NCBI RefSeq assembly: GCF_022965805.1
Contig: NW_027330987.1
Location: 1-64,000, forward strand
Direction of reading: 5' to 3'
Origin: Primulina eburnea
Lineage: Eukaryota > Streptophyta > Magnoliopsida > Lamiales > Gesneriaceae
Length of the DNA: 64,000 nt
In this document: piece after piece, positions 12,645 through 23,900 of the stretch
How positions within the stretch are numbered: the stretch's first letter is position 1
How the letters are laid out: the number at the start of each line of letters is the position of its first letter
Notes under the pieces: model-generated
Seen by the model: only the letters and a program-made list of their open reading frames with translations
What the model was told of the DNA's origin: nothing
Databases searched by the model: none
Program-made: the position numbers and the translations under genes

Positions 12645-14208
12645 CGGTCGTTGCCCAGTGTATGTGTATTCTCCTATTTATCTTGCTTATTTACATCGAG
12701 GACGATGCACTTGTTTAAGTTTGGGGGAGATTTAGTTTATTTTATTTTTGTTTGTGTGTTTTATTTTTAATAATTTGGTGTGTTTATTTATTTAGTTATT
12801 TTGTGTGTTTTTAGTCATGAAATTTTTTTTATGAATTGGCCAATGATGAAAATATTTTGAAAAGAAAGGTCATGCATTATAATCATGTTAATCGATCAAT
12901 TTGAAAAATTTAGAGAATAATCATGAGATTTGGTGAGTTTGAGACTTATAATTTCTATAAAACTTTGTGATTTTTATTTGACATTGAAATAAAATTTTGC
13001 AAACACATAGATGATTGAGGCAATCTTTGATTTTATTTGGGCCATTTATATTATTCATAAACATTCAATTGATGCCCTTTTGAGCCTATATGAACAAAGA
13101 ATTGTTTTTTTTTTTTGAAATTCTTTGAAAGCAAAGCACTTTTTTTTGAATATATATGTATTTGGTTGATGCATTGAGACACTATTTTCACAATGATTAG
13201 ATTCTACTCTTTGATGGTGAATTGAGATTTTTTCTAGAACTATCCAAACATCACTCGAGGCGAAATACGGACAAATTATGATTTAGGAATGATTTAGGTG
13301 AATATTGGATCGATTGAGCCTTTCAAGCTACCAAATAAAATTATTTTATCATTTGTCACCTCTTTGAGCTTATATGAATTTGAATGGCACACGTAAATAT
13401 GTATATAAAAAAAAAAAAACCCATTCAAATATTTTTATTCAAGTATCCCACGATTACCAACCTTTTGAATATCTTATACAATTATTTCCTACCTTCTCAA
13501 GGGAGTAAGAATTCAAAAGATTAAAGAAAGTGATATTCTCCTACAAAAGAAAACAAAAGAAAAATGAATAATGATACATTGTTAAAGTGAGAAAAAGGGG
13601 AGAAAAAGAGATGAAATGAATAAAAAAAAAAAAAAATTGGAGATCAAAAGAAATAGTGGAGTTTGCAAAAGAGATGAAATTCAATTTACTCCTTATTTGA
13701 ACTCCTAATCTTTATTTGTAGCCATGAACCGAGGCCTAACATTACAACCATTGAAAATCCTATTAACCTAGTCATAGTTGTCCAATATATTAGTGGAGAG
13801 TGATTGGGAGGATCTAGCCTATGGACAATCGATAAACACTTTCATTGAGTAAGAATCTTGATCAATTTTACACACACCTCATTGCATCAAATATTTATTG
13901 GGTATCCCTTTCTTGAATGAGTATTGCTTTGAACCCAATTTTTACCGAAAAAAACCTTGTGATGTGTGTTTGTAAAAATTTGAAATCAATTGAAAATGAT
14001 TTGAAACATGGTTGAAGAGATTAGAAGTTAAGAGAATTAACCGATACATGATTTTATTCGGATGAACAAGTGGTTGAATTGATGTGAATTGTGAATGCAT
14101 GAAACATTTTAAATTTATCTTGAGGCCAAGTTCTTTAAAATATTTCATGACTTATTTGTTTGTTTGTTATTGTTGTTTTGTTTTGCTCGGGACTAGCAAA
14201 ATCTTAAG
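12645..14208 (+). other. Athila 3' noncoding region
   Basis: 1.56 kb between the env-like ORF and the purine tract. It is AT-rich with several poly-A/T runs (13106-13117, 13408-13420, 13621-13636). The phrase aagtttgggggag occurs near 12717-12729 and again at the purine tract (14206-14218). No ORF of note on either strand. Confidence 0.7.
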
Positions 14209-14220
14209 TTTGGGGGAGTT
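14209..14220 (+). other. Athila polypurine tract
   Basis: tttgggggagtt directly before the 3' LTR start at 14221. A second copy of the phrase lies at about 12720-12729. Confidence 0.8.
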
Positions 14221-15587
14221 TGATAAGTGCAATTTATTGTAATTTTATTATTTGTTTTTAACTTGGAATTTTGTGATTCTTGAGCAGATTTTATGTGATT
14301 TGTTGTTGTTTTTGTTATTGTAGTTTGGAAGCTTAGACAAGAGAGTTTGGAGTAGTATAATGATGAATTAGAAGGTACAAAGGACAAAATAAAACGAAGC
14401 AGGACAGCACCCGCGCTCCAAAACATGACTGCACATGCGCTACATGCCGAAGCATGACCGCACCCGCGGTCTCACATGCTGCAAAGGAAAAATTCTGCCG
14501 AAAGCTAACCGCACCTGCGGTCTTGTTATCACCGCACCCGCGGTCGTGCACAGACATATTCCGGAAATCATGAAACTTTGGTGTGCTGCGCATGGGACTT
14601 GAAGACTTTGGTGTTTTGCGTGCAAGACTTGTCTAGGACTATAAAAAGCATCCATTATTCATCATCTAGGGCATCTTGGAGAGCAAAGGCAAGGAGTGGA
14701 GGCTACAAAGAAGAGATTGAAGATCAAGTTCATCCTTGGAAAAGTTCTTGCACATCTTTGGACAAAAGCTTCATTTGAACTCCAAAACTCTTGTTCTAAG
14801 TTTTTCTTTCTTTACTTTCATTTTTATTTACTATGTCTTGTTTAAGATTTGTGTGTTGTGTTATTTTTATCATGAACTAATTCTTATTTCTAGAGGAATG
14901 ATGGAACAAAACTAGAAACCATGTGTTGGGATTTATGATTTATGCTATATAAGTTTCCTTATTGTTCATTTGTATTTTTCCAATCTTAATGCTTTCATTT
15001 TATTGGCCATATCTTGAATGATTTGTATGTCTATAAATTATCACTTGGAAAAGGGAATTTATAAACAAGAAAGGAAAAAATACATCGATGGTATTTATAT
15101 AGTTCGGGAGGACATATAGTGCTATTGAAGCCATTAAAAGATTTTAGTGCTTATTGTGTTATTTAATTATAGATTGTTGATGGGGACGTTACAACCTTTT
15201 GTTAGATAATTAGTATCTACTTAGCACTCGGGAGAGGGAGTAGATAATTATAGAGTTCTTGGTTAATGAATAAGAAGGACAATCATAATATAGCTACACA
15301 AAATAACACATGGTGGATAGTTGCGTGAAGTCAAACCTCTAGATCTTTTATTCCATTATTGTTCACTACTTTTTGGTAATATAATTTAATTTAGTTTCAA
15401 ATCTTGATACTGGTATAAACAAATCTGTCAATTGATTATTCTAAATAAAGTCGAGACTATTTCAATTACAAGCATTAATATAAATTTAGAAATACATTCC
15501 TCGTGGGATCGACACTTGTATTCAAAAATTACATTTTACTATAACTTGACGTTGTGCACTTGCAAGCAATTAAGAAAACACGCAACA
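14221..15587 (+). repeat. Athila 3' LTR (1367 bp)
   Basis: Nearly identical to 3618-5007. It has one 23-bp dyad unit fewer. TATAAAA is at 14640-14646. It is followed by the target duplication CCTGC at 15588-15592. Confidence 0.95.
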
Positions 15588-16027
15588 CCTGCCTTTGCTA
15601 GAAGGCCCTTAGCAACAATGTCAGCCAGTTGTTGGTACTCTGGCTTCAGCTCCTTCTTTGGGTCAGATACTTGATCTTTTCTCCAGTTGCAGACAGAGTG
15701 GTCTGCATCTCTTCAATAGCAGCAGAAACCTCTGAGAAACTCGAGAGGCCTTCAGTTGGGAGTTGAAACAAACTCCTGAAAAATTCTTCATCCATGATCA
15801 GAACATGGCCATTAACCTTCACTCGAATCTTTTTGTCATCAGTGACTGAGCTAGATTCATAGATAGAGAGAATCTCAGTTGTGTAGATTTTTTTGGTTGC
15901 CAACCCTAGGAAGGTATGAATCCCAGATGCTTCGATCTTTTCGAATAAGATGCGAACTGATTCTTAAGAATGTGCGAAAATCGATTGCAACAACATTTGA
16001 GAGATAAGCAGGTGTCTGAGATGCCAT
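15588..16027 (-). pseudogene. Element A: extra ORF downstream of pol, N-terminal part (broken)
   Basis: Minus-strand ORF opening MASQTPAYLSNVVAIDF at 16027. It shifts frame near 15950-15900 and continues as ATKKIYTTEILSIYESSS... and LPTEGLSSFSEV to 15646. Another frame then gives KKELKPEYQQLADIVAKG up to the Athila insertion at 15588, resuming at 3617 as SFAALKLEKFQF. Upstream of the ATG is a pyrimidine tract with a good 3' splice site (ttctctttttgcag, around 16035-16050, minus sense). B's homologue has a similar acceptor. The protein could therefore be made from a spliced subgenomic RNA (inference). Related to 16089-16375 and 16749-19460. Confidence 0.65.
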
Positions 16028-16088
16028 TTGGCTGAATTTAGCTGCAAAAAGAGAAGAGTACATGTGATTTGCTTTGAAAATCCGAAAC

Positions 16089-16375
16089 TTAGAAACTTTG
16101 GAAATGGTGAGACACTTCAGCCATCAGTTTGAACTCAATCTTCAGATCTCGTTTTTGGCAAGTTGGAGAAGAAATAGGAGAGTCAGAGAGAGAGAAATTA
16201 CTTCTCCAAAGCTCAGCGTTCCCATCTGGCAGAGTAGTAAATTTGGTGACTTCAGCGACAGATAACTTGAAAAAATCAGCAAACATCTTATGGGTTACGC
16301 GAAGATTCTTTCCCTGAACAGCACAGAAGGTTTCCCCATTCTCCATGAAAGCAGAGTGGAAGAATCTTTCAGAAT
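16089..16375 (-). pseudogene. Fragment C: N-terminal piece of a third extra-ORF copy
   Basis: Minus-strand open stretch with ENGETFCAVQGKNLRVTHKM, FADFFKLS and KRDLKIEFKLMAEV. These align with the N-terminal region of the extra ORFs of A and B (LPTEG, KKELKPEYQQLADIVAKG). It ends abruptly near 16118, about 90 bp upstream of the ATG of A's ORF. On its other side it abuts the truncated 3' LTR of B. It differs from both neighbours, so it comes from a third element or from recombination between related copies. Confidence 0.55.
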
Positions 16376-16584
16376 GGTTACAGAAAACGATAAAGTAAAA
16401 AACGTCAAGTTCTGATAAGTGATGCTTCTGCTTTTCTAAATTCTGATTCTGCTCTTATATTTCGAGTTCTGCTTCTGCTTTTTATAAGCGAGTTCTGCTT
16501 CTGTCAATTTATACTATCTTTTGATTTAGCTATTACGGCCTACTAGTTTTGAGTCTTATCACCACAATTAAATTAAGTCTAACA
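16376..16584 (-). repeat. Element B: 3' LTR fragment
   Basis: Minus-strand start TGTTAGACTTAATTTAATTG at 16584, matching the 5' LTR start at 33875. Similarity runs for about 200 bp, through dense cttctg/cagaag words and a TATA-like tataaaaag, then stops near 16376-16390. About 850 bp of the LTR is missing. Confidence 0.8.
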
Positions 16585-16600
16585 ATTTCCCCCTTTGTGG
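16585..16600 (-). other. Element B: polypurine tract
   Basis: Minus-strand CCACAAAGGGGGAAAT directly before the 3' LTR start. Confidence 0.75.
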
Positions 16601-16748
16601 TGATGCCAAAACCTAGATGTTAGTAAATATGAAGAACAACAATTATAACACAAGCTGATAGCAATCAATATCAAAATAATAGATAAGTAAATAAGCAGTA
16701 AAACAGAGTTTAAAAATGTTTAATCATCAGTTGCGATATCTCTGAACA

Positions 16749-19460
16749 TCATTTCCTCATCCTGAGGATCTTGATTTCTGAAGGAAGATTATCATTATGT
16801 CCTATAGTTCTGCCTTCTTCAGTCATACCTTCTGCTTCCCCTTTTTTGGCATCATTGGCTTGAACTCGAGTGAGTAAGTCATCCACTCGGCCAGTAAGAG
16901 TAAGAATGCCATTATTCAGCAAATCCAGAAATAGTTCTTGATTCAAAACTCGTTCATTAAGAGCTTGAAGAGATTGAGATTGGGACTCAATCTTGGCATC
17001 GATAGTTTCAAGTTTTGAGTCCATAACTTCTACTTTGGTAGAGACTGAGCGAATAGTTGAATCATGATCAGAGACAGTTTTAATGATGTCAGCTTGACCA
17101 AGAAAGATTTTAGCCTGACTTGAGAAAACATTTTGTCTGAAAAGGCTGATTTCTACATGCAGTTTGGCCAAAGATTCTGTTGTGCGAATGAATTCTTTTG
17201 AGATGCAGTCACGGAAGAATTTGGTGGCACTAACTTCACCAGCATGTTTAAAGGAAAATTGTTTAACAATCTCTGAAAGATTATCAAGATTTCTTCTTTG
17301 AATGTCTATCTCAAATTCAAGATCAAACATTGCTTCTTCTGGGGATGGGGTTCTTTCGATCATACGCTGTCTGATCTCTCGAAGACAATTGGCGCGAGTA
17401 GAAGAATCAGTAGGAGGGATGATCAAAGCAGTAGAAGGGGCATCTTCTGGTAGAGCAGTAGTAGGTAGTTCAGGAGCTGCACGTTCTTCTGGTTGGGCAG
17501 CTTTAGTGGCTTCAAGTGTCTCTACCGCTGGAATAGATTCAGATGAAATTTTCTAAAGAGCATCTATTTATGCTTGATGTTCAGCAGAAAATATCTCTAG
17601 ATTTGGCAATGATTGAGATGGAGCAGCATCTGATTCTTCCATTTGTTGATCTGCTGGTTGCGCTTCTGAAAGTCCCATGTCACCAACCTGAGGTGCTTCT
17701 GGTGCAGCAGCAGAGAGGAAAATTGATTGAATAACTTCATCAACTGATGCCAGCTCATGAAAAAAAATCAGAGATGAGGATTTGGTAGGCAATGTCGGTT
17801 ATGCAGGAAACCTTAGCTTCTGAAGTAGCTGTGGTCCTTTCCTCAACTGGCTTATTCTGAAGAAAGTCTGGGACATCACCTACTCGGTACTACAACGGCT
17901 CTCCAAAGGCCTGTTCTTGAGCAAGAAGTTGCTCATTCAACAATCGCAGTTGGTCAGTCAACAGTTGAATTACGTTTTGATCCTGAGCAGTAGTAGGAAT
18001 CATAAAGTCAAAATTAGACTTAAGATTATTTAAAACAGATTCCAGCTTCTGGCATTTCAGCTGCTCGAGGATGTAGCTTCTTTTGTTCATCGCCTCAATC
18101 ACATTGTTGGTCTTAGCAGAATCAAAGACCTTCTTTTCATTCTTCACCATTTTTGCATAGGCACGTGGTGATCTCAAGTATGTGATTGGGTGGAAAACTC
18201 TAACCTTAAGCCAGTAATCAAAGAAAGTCATGTCTTCACTGGCAGATTTTTCAATCTCTTCCATGTGAAGATCAATAGCAGTTTTAACGGATAAATTGGT
18301 TCCATGAACTTGCGGTTCTTCAACGAGTTTTTCCTTGCCTTTATCTGATGATGATGAAGGCAACACATGTCTAAAGGCAGAAGTCCCTGCAATAGTTTCT
18401 CTAATAACGACTCTAGAAGCGGGTCTAAGAGTCTGAAAAGAAGTAGAAGTTGTGGTAGTGGGGATGGCCGCTGGTTTTGAAGAGGGGACTGAGATTGGTT
18501 TAGATGATGGCTTCTGGAAACACTTGTCTCAAAGGGACAATGTCAATATCAGCAAGGGCTGCTGTCTTTTTTATATGAATGGTAGTTATGGGTTTCTTTT
18601 TGCTAGGGGTGGCTGGGAGTGAGGCTTTGGTTAGAGCAGCAGACTCTTCAGATACTGTTTAATCTGATTCAGTAAAAACAACCACTCTTTTCCTCTTGAT
18701 TTTCTTTTGAGGTCCTTGAGCCTCAGTCTGAGTGTCGCCGATCTCCTTTTTTAGGGCAACAAATTCAGCCACAGATGGCTTAGGCCTTAGAGCAAGTACA
18801 TTATCAGCATCGGTCATTATAACAGATGAACCATCTTGTTCAGAAGTAAGTGGAAAACCAACATTCTTCAACATCAAGATGATCTGAATAGCAAAACCAG
18901 TACCCTTCCTTACAATCATATCCTTCACGATTCTAAACAAAAATCGACTCCAGTCAACTTTAATATCAGAAGTGATAGCTACCATCACTTGAACTTTTTC
19001 TTTGGTCAGCTTATCAAACGTACCAGCTTTGACCAGAAGTGCTTTGCCACAATATCGGCAGGCACTTGGTATTCCATTTTCAGAAGCTTCTTGAATCAAG
19101 AGGGAGAGAGTTCCCCTCTAGAAGCTGAGAAGGAGGTATGGGTAGTGGACATCTCCTCCTTGGAAATAACTAAAAAATCAGAAGTACTTGCGAATGGGAG
19201 AAGGAAAGTCAATCCTAGCAGTGCAGCATCGATTGAGATGGATGCATCTCCCTGAGAGTAAATGATCTTCCATCCTCAAAGGTTGCTTTAGCATAGAAAT
19301 CCAGGAGGGTAGTCTTGTAAATGATAGCAAGTGCTTCCAAAAACCTCCTAAGACCAGATTTTTCAATGGCCATGAACATCTTAACAAGATTGCCATCCTT
19401 GATTGTCAGAACTGATGCAAAGATAACTTGGTAAGCATTTCATGTATAAGCTACAATCAT
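16749..19460 (-). pseudogene. Element B: extra ORF between pol and 3' LTR (broken)
   Basis: Minus-strand coding remnant of about 2.7 kb. The start is taken at ATG 19460, just after cttatttgcag, a good splice acceptor. The early part has a stop, then AYQVIFASVL, KMFMAIEKSGLRRFLEAL and TTLLDFYAKATFEDG. Next is 19099-18659 with LLVKAGTFDKLTKEKVQ and VDWSRFLFRIVKDMI; a basic tail RKRVVV follows. Then comes a Ser/Thr/Pro-rich middle, 18366-17890 (helical, FFDYWLKVRVFHP) and 17426-16749, about 225 codons of heptad-like coiled coil (STKVEVMDSKLETIDAKIES) ending in MRMRK-like basic residues. There are several frameshifts. It has the same architecture as A's extra ORF. Function unknown; the coiled coil and lack of membrane segments argue against a classical envelope protein. 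Confidence 0.65.
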
Positions 19461-19571
19461 TTCTGCAAATAAGATGAATTCGAAGTAGATACTGTAGTAA
19501 AGAAACACGAGAGAAAGAAGTAGCTAGTATGCAATAGTCTAAAATCATAGAAGTTGAAATGAGAGATAAGA

Positions 19572-20914
19572 TGTAGTATCCCGATGCCTAAATTGAGTAA
19601 TTATTGGATTAATTATATTCTGCGAGTTCGGAAGGAACGAACCAGGATCGGACCGTCCGAAGAGGTTCGGATCGTCCGAAGTGGGTTCGGATGGACCGTT
19701 CGGTTCGGTGTCAGACCGAGTCTTGTCAACAGTAGACCGTGTCAGGGTTCGGATCGTCCGAAGAGGTTCGGATCGTCCGAAGACAGGTGGCTGGACACGT
19801 GGAAGACATGCAGAGTTCGGAACGTCCGAAGTGGATCGGATCGTCCGAAGTGCACAGGATCGGATCTTCCGAAGTGGATCGGATCGTCCGATCGTCGTCT
19901 ATAAATAGAGGCGCGAGGCTTCACTTTTCAATTACCAATTCCGAGAGTTCCAGAGCGTTTTAGTCGTTTCTGATGGGTTTCTAGCTTTTCCCGAGGTTCG
20001 GGCACTAGCAGGGAGCTACTGGCTTTGTAGCGGAGCTGTGCTCTAGTTGGGAGCTAGCGGCATCAGTGGGCTGACTACGGACGCATGTATGGTTCTAGGT
20101 TCCCTTGAGATTTGGAAGTATCTATTAGTCTAGTTAAGGCTTTTAGATGTGGTTTAGTGATATGGTATCACTTGGATTGTAGGCTTGATTCTAGGGCTGA
20201 TTACTAGGATCTACTGGTTTGAGTTACGGAAGTACTATCCGAGATATCCTGGTTGAGTATGCTTTACTATGTGTTGCATGTTTATGTGTTGCATTATTAT
20301 CTGACATATGATGCATGGTTTATTATGCGGCATTTGCATAATCATGTTGGGCCTGTTTATCTTTTGAGATAGCCTGTTCAGAGGGTGCTCAGCCCTCGGT
20401 TGTTGTGGATGGTTGGACCCCGTTGGCCGACGGTGGTCAGGATACCGGTATATCCACAGGTTTATGGTATGGGAGCCACCTCCTGGTGCGACGGCGCAGA
20501 GTGCTACATACCTTGACGTCATTTGCCTGAGCAGTTTTTCGTTATACCCAGACCTTGGTATCCAGTACATTTTGCATACATGCATGTCATAGTCTTGTAT
20601 ACTCATTCTTTCGGTACTGAGCGTTTTATGCTCACGTCCTCGGTTTATCTCTGTTTTGGACACCCTATTCGATGGGGCAGGTCTCAGGTTGGACGGTCCA
20701 GGAGGGAGAGGACAGGGAGCTAGCAGGGGTTGACCTGTAGTTGCTGGTATTTTATTCTTGGGATTTAGTTTGATTTGGTTGTTTTAGTATTCGTACTTAC
20801 TGATTCGATCGGGCTGTATATGTTGTTTTTCCGCTGTTTATCTGATTCAGTTTTATTAAGTTAATTGCATGCTTAAGTTCTGATTAGTAGGTGATTCTGG
20901 AACGGGTCACTACA
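19572..20914 (+). repeat. Tekay 5' LTR (1343 bp)
   Basis: Starts TGTAGTATCCCGATGCC and ends GGGTCACTACA, with imperfect terminal inverted ends. It carries the dyad array at 19647-19892 and a TATA box tataaata at 19900-19907. Confidence 0.96.
19647..19892 (+). promoter_or_regulatory. Tekay LTR: paired TTCGGA-N3-TCCGAA dyad array
   Basis: Fifteen-bp dyads (arms WTCGGA and TCCGAW around 3 bases, mostly TCG) start at 19647/19666, 19748/19767, 19816/19835 and 19859/19878. These are four pairs, each with exactly 19-bp spacing. A ninth, damaged copy is at 19686. The last dyad ends 8 bp before the TATA box at 19900. The same array is in the 3' LTR (dyads at 25641 to 25886) with one changed base. Likely activator or repressor sites of the element promoter (inference). 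Confidence 0.75.
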
Positions 20915-20918
20915 TTTA

Positions 20919-20930
20919 TGGTATCAGAGC
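20919..20930 (+). other. Tekay primer-binding site (tRNA-iMet)
   Basis: TGGTATCAGAGC starts four bases after the LTR end and is complementary to the 3' end of initiator tRNA-Met. Confidence 0.92.
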
Positions 20931-20996
20931 ATGCATTAAGATTTTGGGATTTAGAACTGTTCTTTTGGGTCTAATCTCTGGTGACTTTTTGTAGAG

Positions 20997-23900
20997 ATGT
21001 CTGGTTTTGACGACGATGCTAGTAGTCATGGCAGCGTGGGACGCTGGGGAGACCGCGACGATCGGGAGCGTCGTCGAGAGCATCGGGAACGTCGTCCACA
21101 CCGACGAGATGAGCCTCGGAGTTTCAGTATGCATAGGTTCTTGCAGATGGGGCCGAAACCTCTTTCGGGCGGCGAGACTCCGGATGTTGCGGAGAACTGG
21201 CTTGAGAGGATGGAGAGCTGTTTCAAGTCTTTCCAGTGCTCGGCGGAGCAGCAGATGGATACCCTTGATTTCTTGCTGGAGGGCGGTGCACGTAAGTGGT
21301 GGAGGTCTACCTCTGCACCGATAGTTCAGCGACAGGGCCGAGTTCTTTGGGCCGATTTCCGAGCTGCTTTCATGCTGCTTTACTTTCCGCCAGCTCTTCT
21401 GCAGACCAAGGCGATTGAGTTGATCAATCTGAAGCAGGGGAGTTTGTCTGTTGATGAGTATCAGCAGAAGTTCTTTGAGTTGCTCCCATATGTTCCGCAC
21501 GTCAGTGACAATGCGGTGGCCAAGTATAATCATTTTCTTCAGGGCCTCAATCAGGAGATTTATGATCGGGTCGTGGTCTGTGATGATCCGACGTCGTATG
21601 AGGGCCTTGTGAACCGTTGTCGCCAGGCAGAGGGCAGTTTGCTGAGGGGTCGAGCCATGCAGTCTGCTCGTCCTACTAGTTCTTTGGGTCCCCGTGCCCA
21701 ATCATTTAAGAAGGCTGGATCTACTTCTTCTTCCTCTGGATCTGGAGGAGTTCACCATTTTGGGAAGAAGAAGGGCCCGTGTCAGCATTGCGGGAAGGAC
21801 CATCCGACAGAGCGTTGTCGCAGAGTTGCGGGTGCTTGTTTCAGGTGCGGTGAGATGGGCCACATGAAGAGAGATTGTCCACAGATGGGTGGAGGATCAG
21901 GATCTGGTTCTCAGGCTTCAGTTCATCAGAGGCCACAGCAGGGACAGTCTACTCAGGGCTCTAACCTCCGACCGCGTACTCAAGGGCAGGTCTTTGCTCT
22001 TAACCAGGATCAGGCTGCTGAGGAGAACGAGAGAGTTATTGCAGGTATTTGTAATTTATGTGGATTACCTGCTTACGTTCTCATTGATACTGGTGCATCG
22101 CATTCATTTATATCTGCGAGGTTTGCTAAGCGTCATGCTTTACCTTTCACTTCTTTGGACATTGTGGTATCTGTTTCCACACCGATGGGTCATTCGGTGT
22201 TAGCTAAACGTCTAGTGATGGGTTGTCCTCTAGAGTTTGAGGGTAATATCTTAACTGCTAATTTGATGATTCTTGCGATGGAGGATTTTGATTGCATTCT
22301 GGGAATAGATGTGCTGACTGTGTATAGAGCTACTGTGGACTGTTACCAGAAGTTCGTGCAGTTTCGTCCAGTGGAGGGCGACAGTTGGTTTTTCTATGGA
22401 GAGGGAGCGCGACCCCCGATGCCTGTGGTTTCTGCTCTGAAAGCCTGTCGTGCCTTAGAGTCGGGCGGGGAAGGCTACCTTATCTATGCTATTGATTCGT
22501 CCGCAGACAGTGTCGGGGTCAGTGACATTCCAGTGGTTTGCGATTTTCCGGATGTTTTTCCCGAGGAGATTCCTGGTTTTCCTCCAGTTCGGGAAGTGGA
22601 TTTCAGCATTGATTTAGTGCCAGGCACGGCACCAATCTCCAGAGCTCCTTATCGTTTAGCTCCATCAGAGATGCAAGAATTGAAACAGCAGTTGCAGGAT
22701 CTTCTTGACAAGGGGTATATTCGACCCAGTGTGTCCCCGTGGGGAGCACCAGTTCTTTTTGTCAAAAAGAAGGATGGTTCTATGCGGCTCTGCATAGATT
22801 ATCGGCAGTTGAATCGTGCTACGATAAAGAATAAGTATCCGTTGCCACGGATTGATGATTTATTTGATCAACTGCAAGGTACCTCTGTGTATTCCAAGAT
22901 CGATTTAAGGTCTGGTTATCATCAACTTCGAGTTCATCAGGGAGATATATCAAAGACTGCATTCAGGACCCGGTATGGGCATTATGAGTTTCTGGTTATG
23001 CCTTTTGGGGTGACGAATGCACCAGCAGTTTTTATGGATCTGATGAATCGGGTATTTCGAGACTTCTTGGATAAATTTGTTGTGGTGTTCATAGATGATA
23101 TCTTAATCTATTCGCGTGATCAGCGAGAACACGTACAACACTTGAGAATTATTTTACAGATACTTCGCGAGAATCAGCTTTATGCGAAGTTGAGTAAATG
23201 CGAGTTTTGGATTGACAGGGTTGTATTCCTTGGTCATGTTATTTCTAGCGAGGGAGTTTCAGTTGACCCGAGCAAGGTGGAGGCGGTATTGAACTGGTCG
23301 CGTCCGACGACAGTAGCCGAGATCCGCAGTTTTCTGGGATTGGCTGGGTATTATCGCCGCTTCATTGTCAACTTCTCTCAGATTGCTAAGCCACTTACTC
23401 AGCTCACTCGGAAAGATGTTTCATTTGAGTGGACATCAGAGTGCGAAGAGAGTTTCTTGGAGCTTCGCAGACGGTTGACATCTGCGCCTGTTTTGGCCTT
23501 ACCGGCTGGATCTGGTGGTTTTAGTGTTTACACCGACGCCTCTTTGCAGGGTCTAGGGTGTGTTTTGATGCAGAATGAGCATGTGATTGCTTATGCGTCG
23601 AGGCAGTTGAAGCCTCATGAGGAGAACTATCCTGTTCATGATCTGGAATTAGCAGCGATCGTTTTTGCTTTGAAAATCTGGCGCCATTATCTGTATGGTG
23701 AGCGATTTGAGATTTTCACCGATCATAAGAGTTTGAAGTATCTGTTCACTCAGGCAGAGTTGAACATGCGTCAGCGTCGCTGGATGGATCTACTCAAGGA
23801 TTATGATTGTGAGATCAAGTATCATCCAGGATCTGCGAATCTCACGGCTGATGCTCTTAGTCGCAAGGTGAGATTGTCTGCTCTTCAGACTTGTGCTGTA

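Larger units (their letters stand above)
3618..15587 (+). mobile_element. Athila-type Ty3/gypsy element, complete with both LTRs
   Basis: LTRs at 3618-5007 and 14221-15587 start TGATAAG and end GCAACA. The 5-bp target duplication CCTGC lies at 3613-3617 and 15588-15592. Order: LTR, tRNA-Asp primer site, gag-pol (5149-10401), noncoding spacer with an inverted-repeat array, env-like ORF (11473-12644), long 3' noncoding region, purine tract, LTR. Athila is assigned from the gag, the DLGAS protease, the tRNA-Asp site and the conserved gcttattgggaggcaaccca box just after pol (near 10445-10465). I count about 10 substitutions plus one 23-bp indel between the LTRs (about 0.7%). At 1.3e-8 substitutions per site per year that is roughly 0.3 million years (inference). 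It interrupts the extra ORF of element A. Confidence 0.95.

Noticed and set aside
20235..20663. 142-codon minus-strand ORF present in both Tekay LTRs (also 26229-26657)
   Set aside because: It lies in the LTR antisense to transcription and has no domain. Two identical copies follow from LTR identity.
20919..20930. tRNA gene fragments at tggtatcagagc sites (also 32794, 38626, 51724, 63109)
   Set aside because: They are primer-binding sites next to LTR ends. No tRNA cloverleaf is present.
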